The notes under the pieces: generated by a model | Database searches by the model: none | Seen by the model: the letters and a program-made list of their open reading frames with translations, nothing else | Told to the model about the DNA's origin: nothing | Program-made: the position numbers and the translations under genes | Shown: piece by piece, positions 23,901 through 35,445 of the stretch | Numbering within the stretch: position 1 is the first letter of the stretch | Layout: every line of letters begins with the position of its first letter | NCBI GenBank assembly: GCA_015657535.1 | Contig: JADHZB010001136.1 | Coordinates: forward strand, 62,001-126,000 | Reading direction: 5' to 3' | Length of the DNA: 64,000 bases | Source of the DNA: Nephromyces sp. MM_2019 | Taxonomy: Eukaryota > Apicomplexa > Aconoidasida > Nephromycida

Positions 23901-26900
23901 GACACAAATATTACCGGTATGCTCCTAATAAAGGCGAATATTCCGAGAGATTCAGTTTTTTGATTCAATTTTTTAGTAAAAACCAGCCAAAAAAAAAATA
24001 TTTTTGGCTTATGTGAACTACTTCCTATGCGTATGTGTGTTACTGCAGGGATCAGAGGAGTGTCAAGTTCTGCTTAATGAGCTGGAAAAACCTATAAATA
24101 ACGGCGGAGGAAGATTTCGCTCTTGTCACGCGGAGCTTTCTGGAAAGCTTCTTTTCTTGAGCAGGTATTTAGCATTTTTAAGCAGTTGCCTAGTGCAGCA
24201 ATCATTTAGATCTTCGCTTAGTAATTTTTACTGGAAGGACTTGCTTTGTGTGTTGATGAAAGATTGAGTTTTGGTATGCTGGCAGTATTGAGGTGTGCTT
24301 AGTTTGCGCCAGACTAACAAGCTTTCTGCAATGATTTATGATAGCACATTAGAAAGTGATGTAGATTTTGGGCAAGAAGCAAGCTTAACGTGTGTGTTGG
24401 ATGGATTTCACCTCAATAAAGTGGCATATAAATGCTTTCAAAGCTGCGTGTTGAAAAGCTTGAAATCAGGACCATCACTCCAACGCGCGAACATTGAAGC
24501 TTCAGGCTACAGCTATTCAATCCAGTTTATTACAGTTTTAAGCTCATTTTTCTATGAAGCTTATAGTGATATCTGCGTGTTGCACTTCTCGTAATCGCTA
24601 AAAGTTTTGGCGTTGCTTCATCTTCAATAGTGTAAACTTCTACTCTTTCTTCCTCTGTTTTTTCAAGTTGATTTTGCAATCACTTCCTGCTTTTGTAGAG
24701 TCTTCATGATGTCGTAATATATATCGTGTCTTTTAATACACGTCAAACACACCATCATACATGCCTACATCTTCTTTCCTCCTCATGAAAAAGATCAATT
24801 TCCTCACATTACATTTTGTTTTATCTTCCTGTACAAAAGAATCTCATGATGATGTTTTTCAGGCTGCTGAAGCATATAAGGAAGAATACGAATGATCGCA
24901 TAGTTTTAATTAGCAACTACACACAAACGTTGGATCTGTTTGATCGACTGTGTAAAGAGAAGGGTTATCCCGTTGTTAGGCTTGATGGCTCAACTTCTAT
25001 CAAGCGAAGACACGCTATGGTTACGGTAAGTGTGTGCAGCTTGGCAGTGGCATTTTCATTATAGAATGAAGAGGAACTTGTGAGCTGCTGAGCACATACA
25101 GCGAAGACTAGAAAGGCATACTGTGCAGTAACAAGAAGTTTCTTTGGTTTTGATGTTTTTTCGGACTGTTATAGGCATGAATCTCTCTAGTTGTTGCCTT
25201 TTTTTGGCTAATGGCATTGTGTGTGTGTGTGTGTGTGTGTGACTTGGTTGATTTTGGGTTTTTCTTTGTTTTATTTTGAGATTTGGCAGTGTAGAATTCC
25301 ATCCTTTGTTTAGGTCCGTTTTTTTCCATTTTTGATTTTATTTTTGGGCTAACTTGATTTTTAAGGCTTGTGGTTTACGTATTGTTTGCTTGCGGAACGT
25401 TGGATAGCAGCTTTTAGGCGTGTTGGATGGTGCCTTTTAAGTGTGTTTACAGGCACTGCAGAAAGGCTTATCTTTTTTCATAAATATTTAGTTACCGCAC
25501 CAACGCTCTCTTGCAAATATCGCTGCTATTTAACAGGACTTTAACAACTTGGAATCGCGAAGTTTTGTATTTTTGCTATCATCAAAGGCTGGAGGATGTG
25601 GAATTAATCTTATCGGTGCCAATAGGCTAGTTCTCTTTGATCCAGACTGGAATCCAGCTAATGATAAGCAGGTATCTTTGATAGAGACTGAACAGAAGGA
25701 ACTGTGTGCGCTTGTATGAATAAACTTACTAGATCCTCTTGTTTTTTGGCAGTCTCTCTACTATATTCTCTTGGCGAACTGAAGTAGAAAGTTGCTTTGA
25801 TTTACTGAGATTTTTAAGGTTGAACTCGCTGGATATTGGGGCTTTTGAATGAGGATGCTTAGTGTAGGTTGAACAGCATGTGATTACCTCCTTAAACTCT
25901 ATATAATACTGGTTGCTCATTTCAAAGCGCATTCTGTTTAATATGGCTAGTTGCCATAGAGTAGTCTAAAGCACTAGAGTCTTTTTCGCAGCTGTTTTGT
26001 TTCCTATGAATAACTACCTATAATATGATTGAAATCTTGCGTGTTTACCCCTTTTCTTTAATATTTCTTCGTTTTTTTACTTGAACATCTTCTTGAATTC
26101 ATCTCTTCATAAGTTGATCGCTCTTTTAGTTGTAAAAGTAGCTTTTCTTCTTTATTCGGTGGACTTTTTCAGGCGCTTGCTCGTGTGTGGAGGGATGGTC
26201 AAAAGAAGATATGCTACATATATCGCCTGTTCTCTACTGGCACTATAGAAGAAAAAATATATCAGGTATACTCAAGGGATGTGTGTTATTCAATGTATTT
26301 GCAGCATCTGTTTTTTCATGTGAAGATCGATGTTTTGTCTTTTTAAGTTTCTCCTTTACTTTTGGAGACACTGCGTTTTGTGGTGACTTTATGTTCTACA
26401 ATGAAGTTTCTGGCTATCTTGCTTGACTTTATTAGCAAGGCTTTTTTTTCGCTCACTGGCAAGGTGTAATCAATCAAACTAGCTTTATCACAATGTGGGG
26501 GGAGTTATGGGGGGTTTGTGGGGGTATTTCAGAGGGGGTTTTTGGAAGTTTGTGAGGGAATTTCCTGGGAGGTTTCTTGGGAATTCTCGAGGGATTTTGC
26601 GAGGGGGGTTGTGGGTTTTGATATAAGTCAAATACTCCTGATTACACCTAGAAATTTTTTTTTAGCGTCAAATTTGCAAGGATGGATTAAGTTCAATGAT
26701 TGTGACTGAAGGAGAGAATCAGCTGAAAGACTCGTAAGTGTGTGATTGTCTTATCTTCGTCGATTAAAGGGGGGAAAACGGTATTTTTTCTTAGCACCCA
26801 GGGCTCTACTGTAAGCTCAAGTTTCTCTTGGTAAAACTCCTTTACTCTGATGATTCTTTGATGAACAGGTTATCTGCGGATGCGATAAAAGATTTATTTC

Positions 26901-29139
26901 TTTTGAAAGATCAAACTCTTTGTGACACACACGATATGCTTAAGTGCTCACGTTGTGTTCTTGAACAGAAAAAAAGGCACTGCAAATCACTAGGTAATGA
27001 TTTTGTTTTATCTTCTTTGAGAGTGTGCTTTTTCAGAGTTTTTTCGTTTTTAACAAGGCAGGGATACTTTTTGTTTATGCAGTAATTTTGATTTTTAGAT
27101 GTATTTTTTACTCTTCTTGTTCTACGACTTTTTTTTTTCCTAGTCAAATTCTATTGTTTTTTATTACATATACTGTTGAGAACTTTTATTTTTTCGTCGA
27201 TACCGGTAGGCACACGCTGAAAAATGGTGTGTTAACACTCTAGCCGTGATTTCTTCTCCTCTAGGAAAATTTTGGCTGTTTTTTTATCATTTGCTTCTAT
27301 ACTTTCCAAGATTTTTATCTACAGATATCTGCTGTGACATTACTTTTCCCTCTGATGAAAATGTGCAAAAGCTTCCTTGATTTTCCGCTATTTTTAGATG
27401 AAATAATGAAATTTGTGGGCCTTCTTGCCAAATTTTTTATCAGAATAAAGTTATTGTACTTGAAACTAGAATAGCGTTTGTGCGTTGCTACTCTACTAAC
27501 CCTTGCATATCTTGTGAGAGATGAAATCCTTAGACTGCTGTAGATATTTTTTAAAGACCTTTTTTAACGAGTGTTTAAGCGTTTTTTTAGTTTAAACTTT
27601 ATATGTGACGGGTGGTCTATAAAGCCCTGCTAGCTTTGAGAAAATTATGCTTTTTTTACCTTTAAAAACGTGTAGGAAGAAGAAGAAGAAAGAATGTAAG
27701 TTTGAATGTGTAGCCTCATTAATGCTATTTTTTTGCTTAACAGTAGGAAGCTTGCTAGTATCTGAGTATGAGAACTAATTATTATTTCCATTTTTTTTGT
27801 TGAAATATTGTTTGCTTTTTGCTTCAGATCACCCTAAATCGGCGGAGGCTTCCGATGAAGTTGTATTGAAGCAATCAATTCCGCAGTTAGGCGATGAGTT
27901 TGATGAGGAGGGTGAGATTTGCTATTGTAATGTTTTCGGCATGACGTTGAAAATTAACTTTGGTAGTGCATTAGCACCTTATAATGGCAATAGTATCGTA
28001 GCGTCTATACCCGAATTAAAAGGCAGAAACTCAAAAAAATGCTGCCCTCTAAGCTTTCACCCGTCTTCAGGCTGAATGTTCATAAACGAGAAAACGCTTT
28101 CATGTTTGAGAAGGATGAAAAAGATATCTTCTATGATGGAATTAAAATTATGCATGAAAAGCTTCAAAAAATATTAAAAAATAATGTCTAATATACTGCC
28201 TTTCTAATCAGACTTACTTACCTGGGCTCATCACTCCGATTTATCAACGTTGGAAGATAGCGCCTTAAAGTCCACCAATCTTATTGCTTCTGAAGAGGAT
28301 GAGGAAAATCCATTGGCTGATAGATTAGAAAATTTCAAAGTTAATGGAGCCTCAGATGATGGAATGTTCCAATGCCCGGTCAGCTTTGTCATGAGCTGCC
28401 GAATTGATTTTAGTAATATGAAGCAGGATTTCCCTCTTCAAGAGGTAATTTTTGGCAGGGATTCCCATTAAAACTCGCGTATTTTACGGTTTTTCTTGCG
28501 TCAGCATTCTATTATCTTCGTTTATTTAGGCGAAATTTGTAGTTTATTCAACATGTGCAACTCACCGTTCAGCGATGATGAATTTTTGTGCAGTCAACGG
28601 CTGCTGGCGGCGCCAATTTGGCGCAGGCGTTAGGTAGTGGCCATGCTGACAAGCCTAAACCCGGGGCAATGGTCAGCAATCTGAAGAAAGATAATTTTAG
28701 TGATTCTGAAGAGGGGGAATCACTGATTGGTGAGCTAGCTTCTGATCCGGAAGAGACAGATGTAAGGAAAATTTCGTTCGTAGCTTGATTATTGTATATG
28801 ATAATTGAAGCTTGCATGATGCTGAGCCATACGGTACTTTTGAAAATACATGGAAAGTCTTTAGCTTGTTGCTGATATGAATTGAAGGCTTCCATTAACT
28901 TATTAGTTTAGTGCTTCTCTGTGTTCCTGCTGCTGCTGACTATTTTGGATGTATTCAATTCGAATAAAGGACTACATTGACATAATTTTTTCGCTGCTTC
29001 TGACTATTTTAGCTCTAATTCAAGTGGTAGACTATATTTGCATCAATTTTATGAACGTGAAAACGCTGTTAATTTTCTTTGGCTGCAGGAAGCAAGCAGC
29101 GTTTCATCGCAAAGCGATCTGAGTGACTCGGAGGAGTAG
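16757..29139 (+). CDS. RAD54B: RAD54/RAD54B-type SNF2 recombination helicase, 21 or more exons
   Basis: Swi2/Snf2 DNA translocase that works with Rad51/Dmc1 in homologous recombination in the nucleus. Exons, all GT-AG and in phase: 16757-16904, 17145-17349, 17563-17666, 18144-18215, 19312-19472, 19795-19891, 20517-20605, 21081-21167, 21769-21822, 22410-22511, [gap], 23790-23916, 24049-24164, 24863-25025, 25537-25671, 26173-26265, 26666-26733, 26869-26993, 27828-27911, 28212-28444, 28594-28761, 29089-29139. Motifs in order: [29 protein letters not shown] (Walker A), [89 protein letters not shown] and [27 protein letters not shown] and LPPKI favour RAD54B over RAD54. Placed exons give about 827 codons, near family length. 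A short exon in 22512-23789 (length 3n+2) is missing; 22946-23058 fits the phases but has a weak donor. The N-terminus is not settled: the ATG at 16757 is the first in frame. The C-terminus is an acidic Ser-rich tail ending SDSEE. Confidence 0.93.
17790..18040. repeat. CACACA/TAGAAAC minisatellite in RAD54B intron 3
   Basis: About 250 bp of ACACACATAGAAAC-like units on the + strand. It is the main exception to the rule that this gene's introns carry the opposite (GT) repeat in the sense strand. Frames on the - strand rich in Cys, Val, Met and Tyr are products of this repeat. Confidence 0.9.
19541..19800 (+). repeat. Tandem duplication of an intron 3' end with its acceptor
   Basis: Two copies offset by about 155 bp share GAAGATGTTTTGTGCTT, AAAATTAGCCTGAATTTACA and GAAGATGATTTTTTT. 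The first copy ends in CAG at 19637 followed by TCTTTCTC, the second in the true acceptor CAG at 19794 followed by the exon TCTTTGGTTCTC. The first copy is therefore a decoy 3' splice site upstream of the exon encoding [14 protein letters not shown]. Confidence 0.85.
20784..20935 (+). repeat. 30-bp tandem repeat followed by (TG)n
   Basis: Four near-identical 30-bp units of TG runs joined by TTTCTTAACCCTG, then about 30 bp of pure TG. It lies in the RAD54B intron between the SGTPIQ exon and the NDLDEF exon. Frames encoding CVPVCFLTL repeats come from it. Confidence 0.95.
26497..26616 (+). other. G-run cluster in a RAD54B intron
   Basis: About 120 bases of sense-strand sequence with at least eight runs of three or more G, including runs of five or six, separated by T-rich spacers. 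It sits just upstream of the 26665 acceptor (exon [10 protein letters not shown]). Such spacing can form RNA or DNA G-quadruplexes. Frames reading Gly/Trp/Phe here reflect the composition. Confidence 0.7.
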
Positions 29140-29552
29140 AGTCGAGGCATGATGATTTAATCAGTCGTCAATATTTTGTAGCGAATTATTTGAGCTGATT
29201 TCGTAGAGTTCATCGTGTAAAACGAGCGCCAATTGCATAAATCACTTCTCCTACCCTAGATTTTTTTTTACGCCAGCCTAAGAACTCCTCTTTTTGCTTG
29301 AGCATGATGAGCGCAACACAAATAAACATTTACCAAATTTTACAGTCAATGTTTAAAGCATACGATATAAATGGCCCCGCCAATGGAATGAAGTTTTCCT
29401 CCATCTGACGTGTGTTTTTGCTTTAGCAATTGATTTGCACGCGCTATTGCAACGTCGAAGCCGATGCTCGTACGCCTATATGCATATGAATTGATAAGCA
29501 CAGTACCCCTATTCCAAACAAGTACCCAGCAGTTACACCGTTATGAGAATAC

Positions 29553-29674
29553 CTCAAACTTCTGCATGCCAACTTATAGTCTTGTGTGAAGTACGTAGCT
29601 GAGCATATTATATTTCGAGCGTGCTTTTGTGCCTCTTCCATTTTGTAAGGGGTTTTGAAAGATGCTCTCAAAGC
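29553..29674 (-). CDS. Possible exon with Vta1-like C-terminal motif
   Basis: On the - strand an open segment reads MEEAQKHARN, then after a short gap SATYFTQDYKLACRSLR, and stops at a GGTATTC donor (exon end 29553). The order A-Q-K-H-A-R ... S-A..Y...D...A...L-R matches the C-terminal helical motif of Vta1/LIP5, a Vps4 cofactor of the ESCRT pathway, apart from one extra residue. No other Vta1 exon was found in the 2.4 kb upstream on this strand, so this may be coincidence. Confidence 0.22.
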
Positions 29675-29978
29675 TATTTAAATAGTTTCTGGAAGGTTTA
29701 AAAGCCAGTAAGAACATTTTTTTGTGTCCTTCTAGGGCTTAGGCACTGCATTTTTTGAACTTTTTTAACGGGAACTTAAAGCGCAGTTGATAATGCTCTT
29801 AACGAAGCTTGAGACCAATTTCGGTCAAGGGCTGCGGCTAAAAGTAGCTATATCATAGTCTGCTCTATGGTGAAGCATTGATCAAATATATGCATCTATG
29901 AGAGCATAGCCCAATGTGCCTATTCCAGATTAGTAAACGTGGTGTTGAATGTTAAGCTAACCAGCATGCCTTTTACAG

Positions 29979-30077
29979 GCTGACTATTCCGCGGCATGCA
30001 AAAAAATTACAAAATCTCAAGAGGATGTGTATCAATGGCTCCGCAGCTCCCTGAGCGGAGGGCAATATATGGGATAA
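29979..30077 (+). CDS. Possible terminal exon, unknown product
   Basis: A TTTTACAG acceptor at 29978 is followed by a 32-codon frame beginning ADYSAACKKITKSQEDVYQW and ending in TAA. The residue mix is coding-like (charged, hydrophilic helix). No upstream exon was found. Not recognised. Confidence 0.28.
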   Translation, partial: ADYSAACKKITKSQEDVYQWLRSSLSGGQYMG

Positions 30078-30924
30078 ATGATTCGTGCCACTGTTGTGCT
30101 TCTTGTCAGCTTGGGGTCCTATGGGAAAATAGAGTTATTGTTCCAATGGTATGTAACATAACTGGAACTGTTTATAGCATCAATTATATATGAAACTATC
30201 TTCTCCAAGGGCTTGCAGTTTATTGGTTGGCTCTTTATTCATTTCACGAAAAGAGTTTCCCGCACTTAAGTTGCTTTTTTTGCAAATTCAACCGCTCATA
30301 TAGGGATATAAGAATTAGCCAGTATTTAAAAGGAAATAACATAGATGAACCTAATATTAGAAAAGTAATGGAAAAAAATGTGCGGGTTATGGCATCACTG
30401 GCCTCCCAAGTTCATGGCCTCTTATGCTATGGAGTTATTTCGGTACTTTCTCGTATATAGCATCGGCTGCAGCTTTTGTGCTACAATCATGCGTTTCCTT
30501 CCGCTTAACCCTGAGGAACCACAGTGTTTTACCGGTTGTTTGTATTTAATGTCTCAGTAGTCGTAGGCTACTCTTGGTTTCGATGTTACAAATTCTTGAT
30601 CTTTCCACATTTTTTCAAAGCTTCGGACTATGCCATCTGATTAATGGTATCCCCAGTAGCTAGTTTCTTGGGCCAGCTTCTGCATGGTATGCTGGCCTAC
30701 GGGTCAAAAATATAGTCTTCCAAAAGAAATTAGAGACGGATTCTACGTATTTTAACACCTCGTAGCTCCAGCTGGTTACGTGTTGACTTCAAAAATGTAG
30801 TCTGACTGAAGGTTAACAAAGGAGATTGGGCGTTGTCTCTTTGAGGCTCTAATTAAACCGCTGCTATTAATCCTTGTGTTCGCTAGTAACACGCTCGCTC
30901 CCTTTTGCCTGGGTAAGGCGGCTT

Positions 30925-30958
30925 TCTCGAAAAGCTGAGGTACCCTAGCTTTTCGAGA
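30925..30958. repeat. Perfect 12-bp inverted repeat with 10-base loop
   Basis: TCTCGAAAAGCT at 30925-30936 pairs with AGCTTTTCGAGA at 30947-30958 around GAGGTACCCT. It is not followed by a T-run and lies in non-coding sequence. Confidence 0.85.
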
Positions 30959-32056
30959 GAAACTTAGTGTTGACTCTGTCGCGCAGCAATCCTCTGGGCC
31001 GCGGTAGACTTATAAATGCGGCATTCAGAGCAAGTTCGTCAATTCGAGACCAATGTGGCGTGGAGGCCACGGGCAATATTTGAGCTGCTCATGACCTATG
31101 AAGGCCACTAGAAGTTCATCAGCAAACAGGTCTAAATATGATTACAACATTAATGTACGGATACTTCGCATGCCTATGTAACAGGATGCTAGGAGCTCAA
31201 ATCACTCCGTTTAGTAGCCGTAGCTGGAGAAGCTCAAGTCAAGGCACAGTTGGTGTTGTGCCGAGACCTCACGGTAGGCCCCATTTTGGGAAATTGCTCT
31301 CTTTCCTCAAAGTAATGGGCACCTGAAAGAATTAAAAATTATAGGCTTTCTCTGGGGCACTTAACTACGGTGCAAGCAAAATTCACAAGTAGTATTGGTC
31401 AAACATGGCCATGAAGGTCATAAAAATAAGCCATATTACTTCATGCGCTGGGACGGCTTACTAGTAGATGTGTGGGAACCTGGGTCCTACTTACCGCACG
31501 GTTGGCATACCAATTGTAAGGCTCAAGTAAATCAGCGGAAATTGCTCTCACTAAGGCCGTGCTATCGTTCTCTATGCAAGTTACTAGAATGATTTAATTA
31601 ACGAAGTCTATACAGGTAATTGTGAGCGCAGCCGATGTTGCCACAAGTAGTAAACTTCTGCCATCATCAAGGAAGACATAGATGAGCATCCAATCTTACA
31701 GGGATACTTGACATTTGAAATTTTGTAAGGAAGATCCAAAATAGTCAGACGAAGCGGTGAAACATAAATAATATTAGCTTCCTAGAGCTTACGGTGATAT
31801 TCGGTAGAGGACACCTAAAGAAAGATTCATTACCGCTTCTCCGCGGCTGTAGATTTGCTGACTGTGCTGGGTGCATCCGTCCTTTTTTTATCTTATTGAA
31901 CACTAGATACCGGTTGCATTGTTGATATAATGCAGGTGTGGTAAGCACCTGAAGTATGAGATAGTGGGGTAGCATTACCGTGATTGAAAGTAGTAGAGTC
32001 AGATTTTGAGACGCTCAGGCGGTTGCTTGCATGGGAACAATAATAAGTTGAGGACG

Positions 32057-33289
32057 ATGTCAAACAGAGGCGGGAAAGGTCCGGGCTCGAAAGCTGGAAG
32101 CTCTGATCCTAGTTCGCTTGCAGGAGCCCTTAAAAAATGGGAAGAAAAAAACGGTAATAGTGTTGCGTTGGGATTTGCTATGAAAACTGCGAAAATAATA
32201 CGCACTACCTTCAATTCTTAACTATTATGTTAGCAAATTGCTTTCACAGGTGCCCAATGCACGGAAGCCTCAGAAGTTAAGCTAATGTGCCAAGTTCCCC
32301 CTTTGACGAAGCTCGATAATTCCATAGGGAAACTACGAAATTGCAAAAAACTCTCTCTCTCAACAAACTGCATAGATAGGATTATACCATTACCAGCACT
32401 AGGTGAAATACTCATTGATTATCATGAATGCCTTTCAACTCCCCATATGGCATACACGCTAATAACTGTGCCATGATCAGAAACATTTAAAACCTTGAGT
32501 TAGGCTTCCTTTATAGTATACAGCTGTGACACTGCTGAGATGCTGCTTTTAATAGAGTAGCTATCAAACTTTTTCTTCCAAGTGTATTATGCGAAGATAT
32601 TTCTCATTTAATCCTGATTATTTTTGCTATGGGGACCAAAGTTAGAAAGTTTTTTCAGTAGTATCACAATTGTTTCATTTTTTTCAGCGAACTTAAAGAT
32701 CCTATCACTAGGTCGGAACCAAATTCGTAAACTATCTGGGTTGGAAGAACTCGGTGCTACATTGGAAGAGCTATGGATTTCTTACAACTTCATCGAAAAA
32801 GTTGATGGCCTGCAATGTTGTGCAAATCTTCGTGTGTTGTACATGTCTAACAATAAAATTAGGAATATTGAGGAACTAGAGAAACTGGTTTGTAAACTTC
32901 AACTGGAGAGCTTAACATGTCTTAATTGCTAATGCTTCAGTCCAACTTTTTTTCAGGCAACCCTGCCACACTTAAAAGAGGTTCTCTTTAAGGGGAACCC
33001 TTTCTATGCAAACTCAACAAAGGTTAAAAAAATTTTCAGGTGGTTCCAAATTAAAATTAGCTCGTTGAAATTGATACATGTACTTCTTTCATTTCCGCAG
33101 GCGGAAATGAAGCTTGCTATATCCAAGAAGCTACCAAAAGTTTCCTGCATAGACGGAGAAATAGTAAGCTTTGCTAGTTTTTGCATTTTTTCTGGGCATT
33201 TACTGTTACTGACGGCAGGAAGCAAGCAACTCTTTGAATTGGCCGAATTTTTTGTTGTGTTTTTAAATCAGGTTACGAGAGTAGATTGA
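32057..33289 (+). CDS. DNAL1: Axonemal dynein light chain 1, leucine-rich repeat protein
   Basis: Complete six-exon gene: 32057-32153, 32250-32402, 32688-32887, 32957-33022, 33101-33163, 33272-33289 (TGA). It gives 198 residues, close to the usual 190. The product is the LRR light chain that binds an outer-arm dynein heavy-chain motor domain in cilia and flagella. Visible family signatures run in order: [10 protein letters not shown] near the N-terminus, [63 protein letters not shown] and FKGNP, and the last LRR is capped by [13 protein letters not shown]. The human protein has [16 protein letters not shown] and [13 protein letters not shown] at the same places. The ATG at 32057 is preferred over an in-frame one at 32006 because family similarity starts soon after it. 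Compared with the animal protein it has a Gly/Ser-rich N-terminal extension of about 15 residues. Introns are short (69-285 bp) and lack the UG tracts of RAD54B. Confidence 0.97.
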
Positions 33290-34751
33290 AAGAGCCAGGT
33301 CTTCTGGAGATTCATTGCAGCTAAAGTTAATGGGGTGGGATTCTGCCTAAATCATAGAAGCCCTATTATACACATAATAGCAGAGCGATATTGGAGTTAC
33401 TTCAAGAAAAAATTTTTAAAGAACAAGCGTGGTCATTAGATAATTATCGCACGCAGCTACGTTATTAAGTCTTTTAAAGGAATTTTTTTTGGGAATCTAG
33501 CCTATCACTCTTTTTTTTTAGATCCAACTAAATTGCACGATTTCTATTTCACGAAAATTCCAATTTCAGAGAGATGCAAGTCTTTATTTTATTTTCTATA
33601 TATTAATTCTCTTACGCGTGGTCTGCAAATTTTTTTCAATATGGCATTATCGCCCAAAACTTTTCTCCCTTACTTATAGTTAGCATGACATTGGGCTTCA
33701 TAATATTAGTCCAGTCGCTGACCCCGTTAATCAAAGGGCTTATAAGTTTTGCCAGCTTCATAAGGAATATAGTTCTCGAAAATTTGCCTGGATTAATAAG
33801 CTTTATTATATGAAGTTCAAAATTGAAAATGTACGACGGGACGAAGAAACTTTATGACGCTCATGCGAGTACATTTGATTCTGAAGTTATTCATGATGAT
33901 GCGTTTTGCAGTAAATTGAAAGACAGCGTACTCCAAGGAGTGCTGTAAGCGCTTCCAGCAAGTGCTTAGTCGACAGTATACATTTTGGTTTTAATCTAGT
34001 TAGAGCTTTAGTAGCTGAGAGCTGCGTATTTTAAAACACAAAAATAAATATGCCCTAACTCCTGATAAACAGCTCGATCCTATACTTATCTTGTTAAAAC
34101 ACCTTAAGTATCTATGACCTTCTGTCATAATAGCATGTTGTTGTGACATAAGGGAGGATATATCATAATTTTTAGCATTTTAGTATTTTTATTTGTGTTT
34201 TGAGCATGGGAAACAACTATAATCCTTAATTATTATCCGCGTACATGAGGAAGGAAATCCTTATATGCATTATGATACCTACACTAAGCTTATGTGTACA
34301 TTAAATCCAAAAGCATAAAATTAGACGTAAACTCGATGCTTTAGATTAGCTTGTCCTTCTCAATAAAGAGCAGAGACGTTTCTAAAAGGTCGATAAAGCT
34401 AAGCTATTTAATGTATGTACACCTGTAATGAAGAAGCATAAGAGGTACCCGGTGGCGTCACTCATGCAGCAACGTACGTGCTGTACACTGCACGAAAAAA
34501 CTTTTTCTTGCAGAAAGTATGGAATCGACAAGTTCCTAATACCAACAAGTTTCTATGCTTTTTCACACTAGCGAAACAACAAAATCTCAGCATGCTTCAT
34601 AGCTCGGATTACCATTATCGGCATTCACGCAGACCAAGGGTACTCTCTACTTGAAGCTTTTGCTTCATTTTCCAGAAAGTTCTATTTTGTGGCTGAGTGC
34701 AACGAATCCGGAAAACTTCAGAATGAATTGTATTGAAATATAGTTACCACC
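33290..34751. other. No gene seen
   Basis: AT-rich spacer downstream of DNAL1. I see no exon-like segment, repeat or RNA gene in it. Confidence 0.5.
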
Positions 34752-35445
34752 ATGTCGCAGCTTGTACAGCAAACGAGTGGGACAGTTTTCGCCCATTTTG
34801 AGCAGCCGGTAGAAGCGTCGCTCTCTTTGTCTCTGGCATTCGAACTCAATAAATTATGTGTTACTGTGCACATATCAGGAAAAATCTACAATAGGGCTCA
34901 TTGGCTACGCGGTGTATTTTTTTGTGGCAGCTGTAATCCACTTTCTTGCTCAGGTTGTCAAATTGAAGTTATAAGAACATGCTCATTGCGTTAACAAAGT
35001 TTAGACATTGTTTCAGGATGGCGGAGGCTTCCTTTCAACCTTGGCAATTGGTTAACACTATACGACAACGCATTTTTTGAAAGATGAATGCAAAGTCACA
35101 TACTTTTTCCACTCTGATGCCCTACTTAAATTTATTGTAGGTATCGACTTAATTTACGTAATAGCGTATAATTCCAGGCTAGCTTTATTGCTGGGCTTCA
35201 CACTAGGTAACCCGTACTAGATTACGCAGCTTTTAGGAGCGGTTTGGCACTAATTTAGTGCCATTGCACGCATTTTGTTCCCCTCAGGGCTGTGTGTCAC
35301 TTTACTCGGCGGGTACCAAAAGGTCATGTTTACGAATCTAGTAATAGCTGTACAAACTTTGATTTTCCGGCAGGACTCTGTGCTTGATGATTCTGATGGC
35401 GGCGCAATTTCAAATTTACTATTCAAGCCCCTTAACAAAAGTTGA
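34752..35445 (+). CDS. Unidentified gene, 3' exons
   Basis: Three consecutive segments join in phase with good acceptors: 35178-35206 (ASFIAGLHT, ends phase 2), 35288-35312 (AVCHFTRR) and the terminal 35374-35445, which reads DSVLDDSDGGAISNLLFKPL and ends in TGA. The 5' part is unclear. An ATG in a good context at 34752 (ACCACCATGTC) opens an 80-codon frame beginning MSQLVQQTSGTVF that could be the first exon, leaving through a donor at 34913 or 34808, and 35018-35050 (GGGFLSTLAIG) is a possible middle exon, but the phases of these pieces do not join directly to the three above. I do not recognise the product. The coding character of the last exon is the best evidence. Confidence 0.4.

Larger units (their letters stand above)
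29140..32056. other. Mostly intergenic, with two doubtful exons
   Basis: Base composition is more even than in the T-rich introns on either side, and no complete gene can be followed. Two candidate exons are listed separately (29553-29674 on the - strand, 29979-30077 on the + strand), as is a strong hairpin at 30925-30958. A + frame at 30227-30460 and one at 31138-31326 have no supporting splice sites or motif. Confidence 0.4.
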
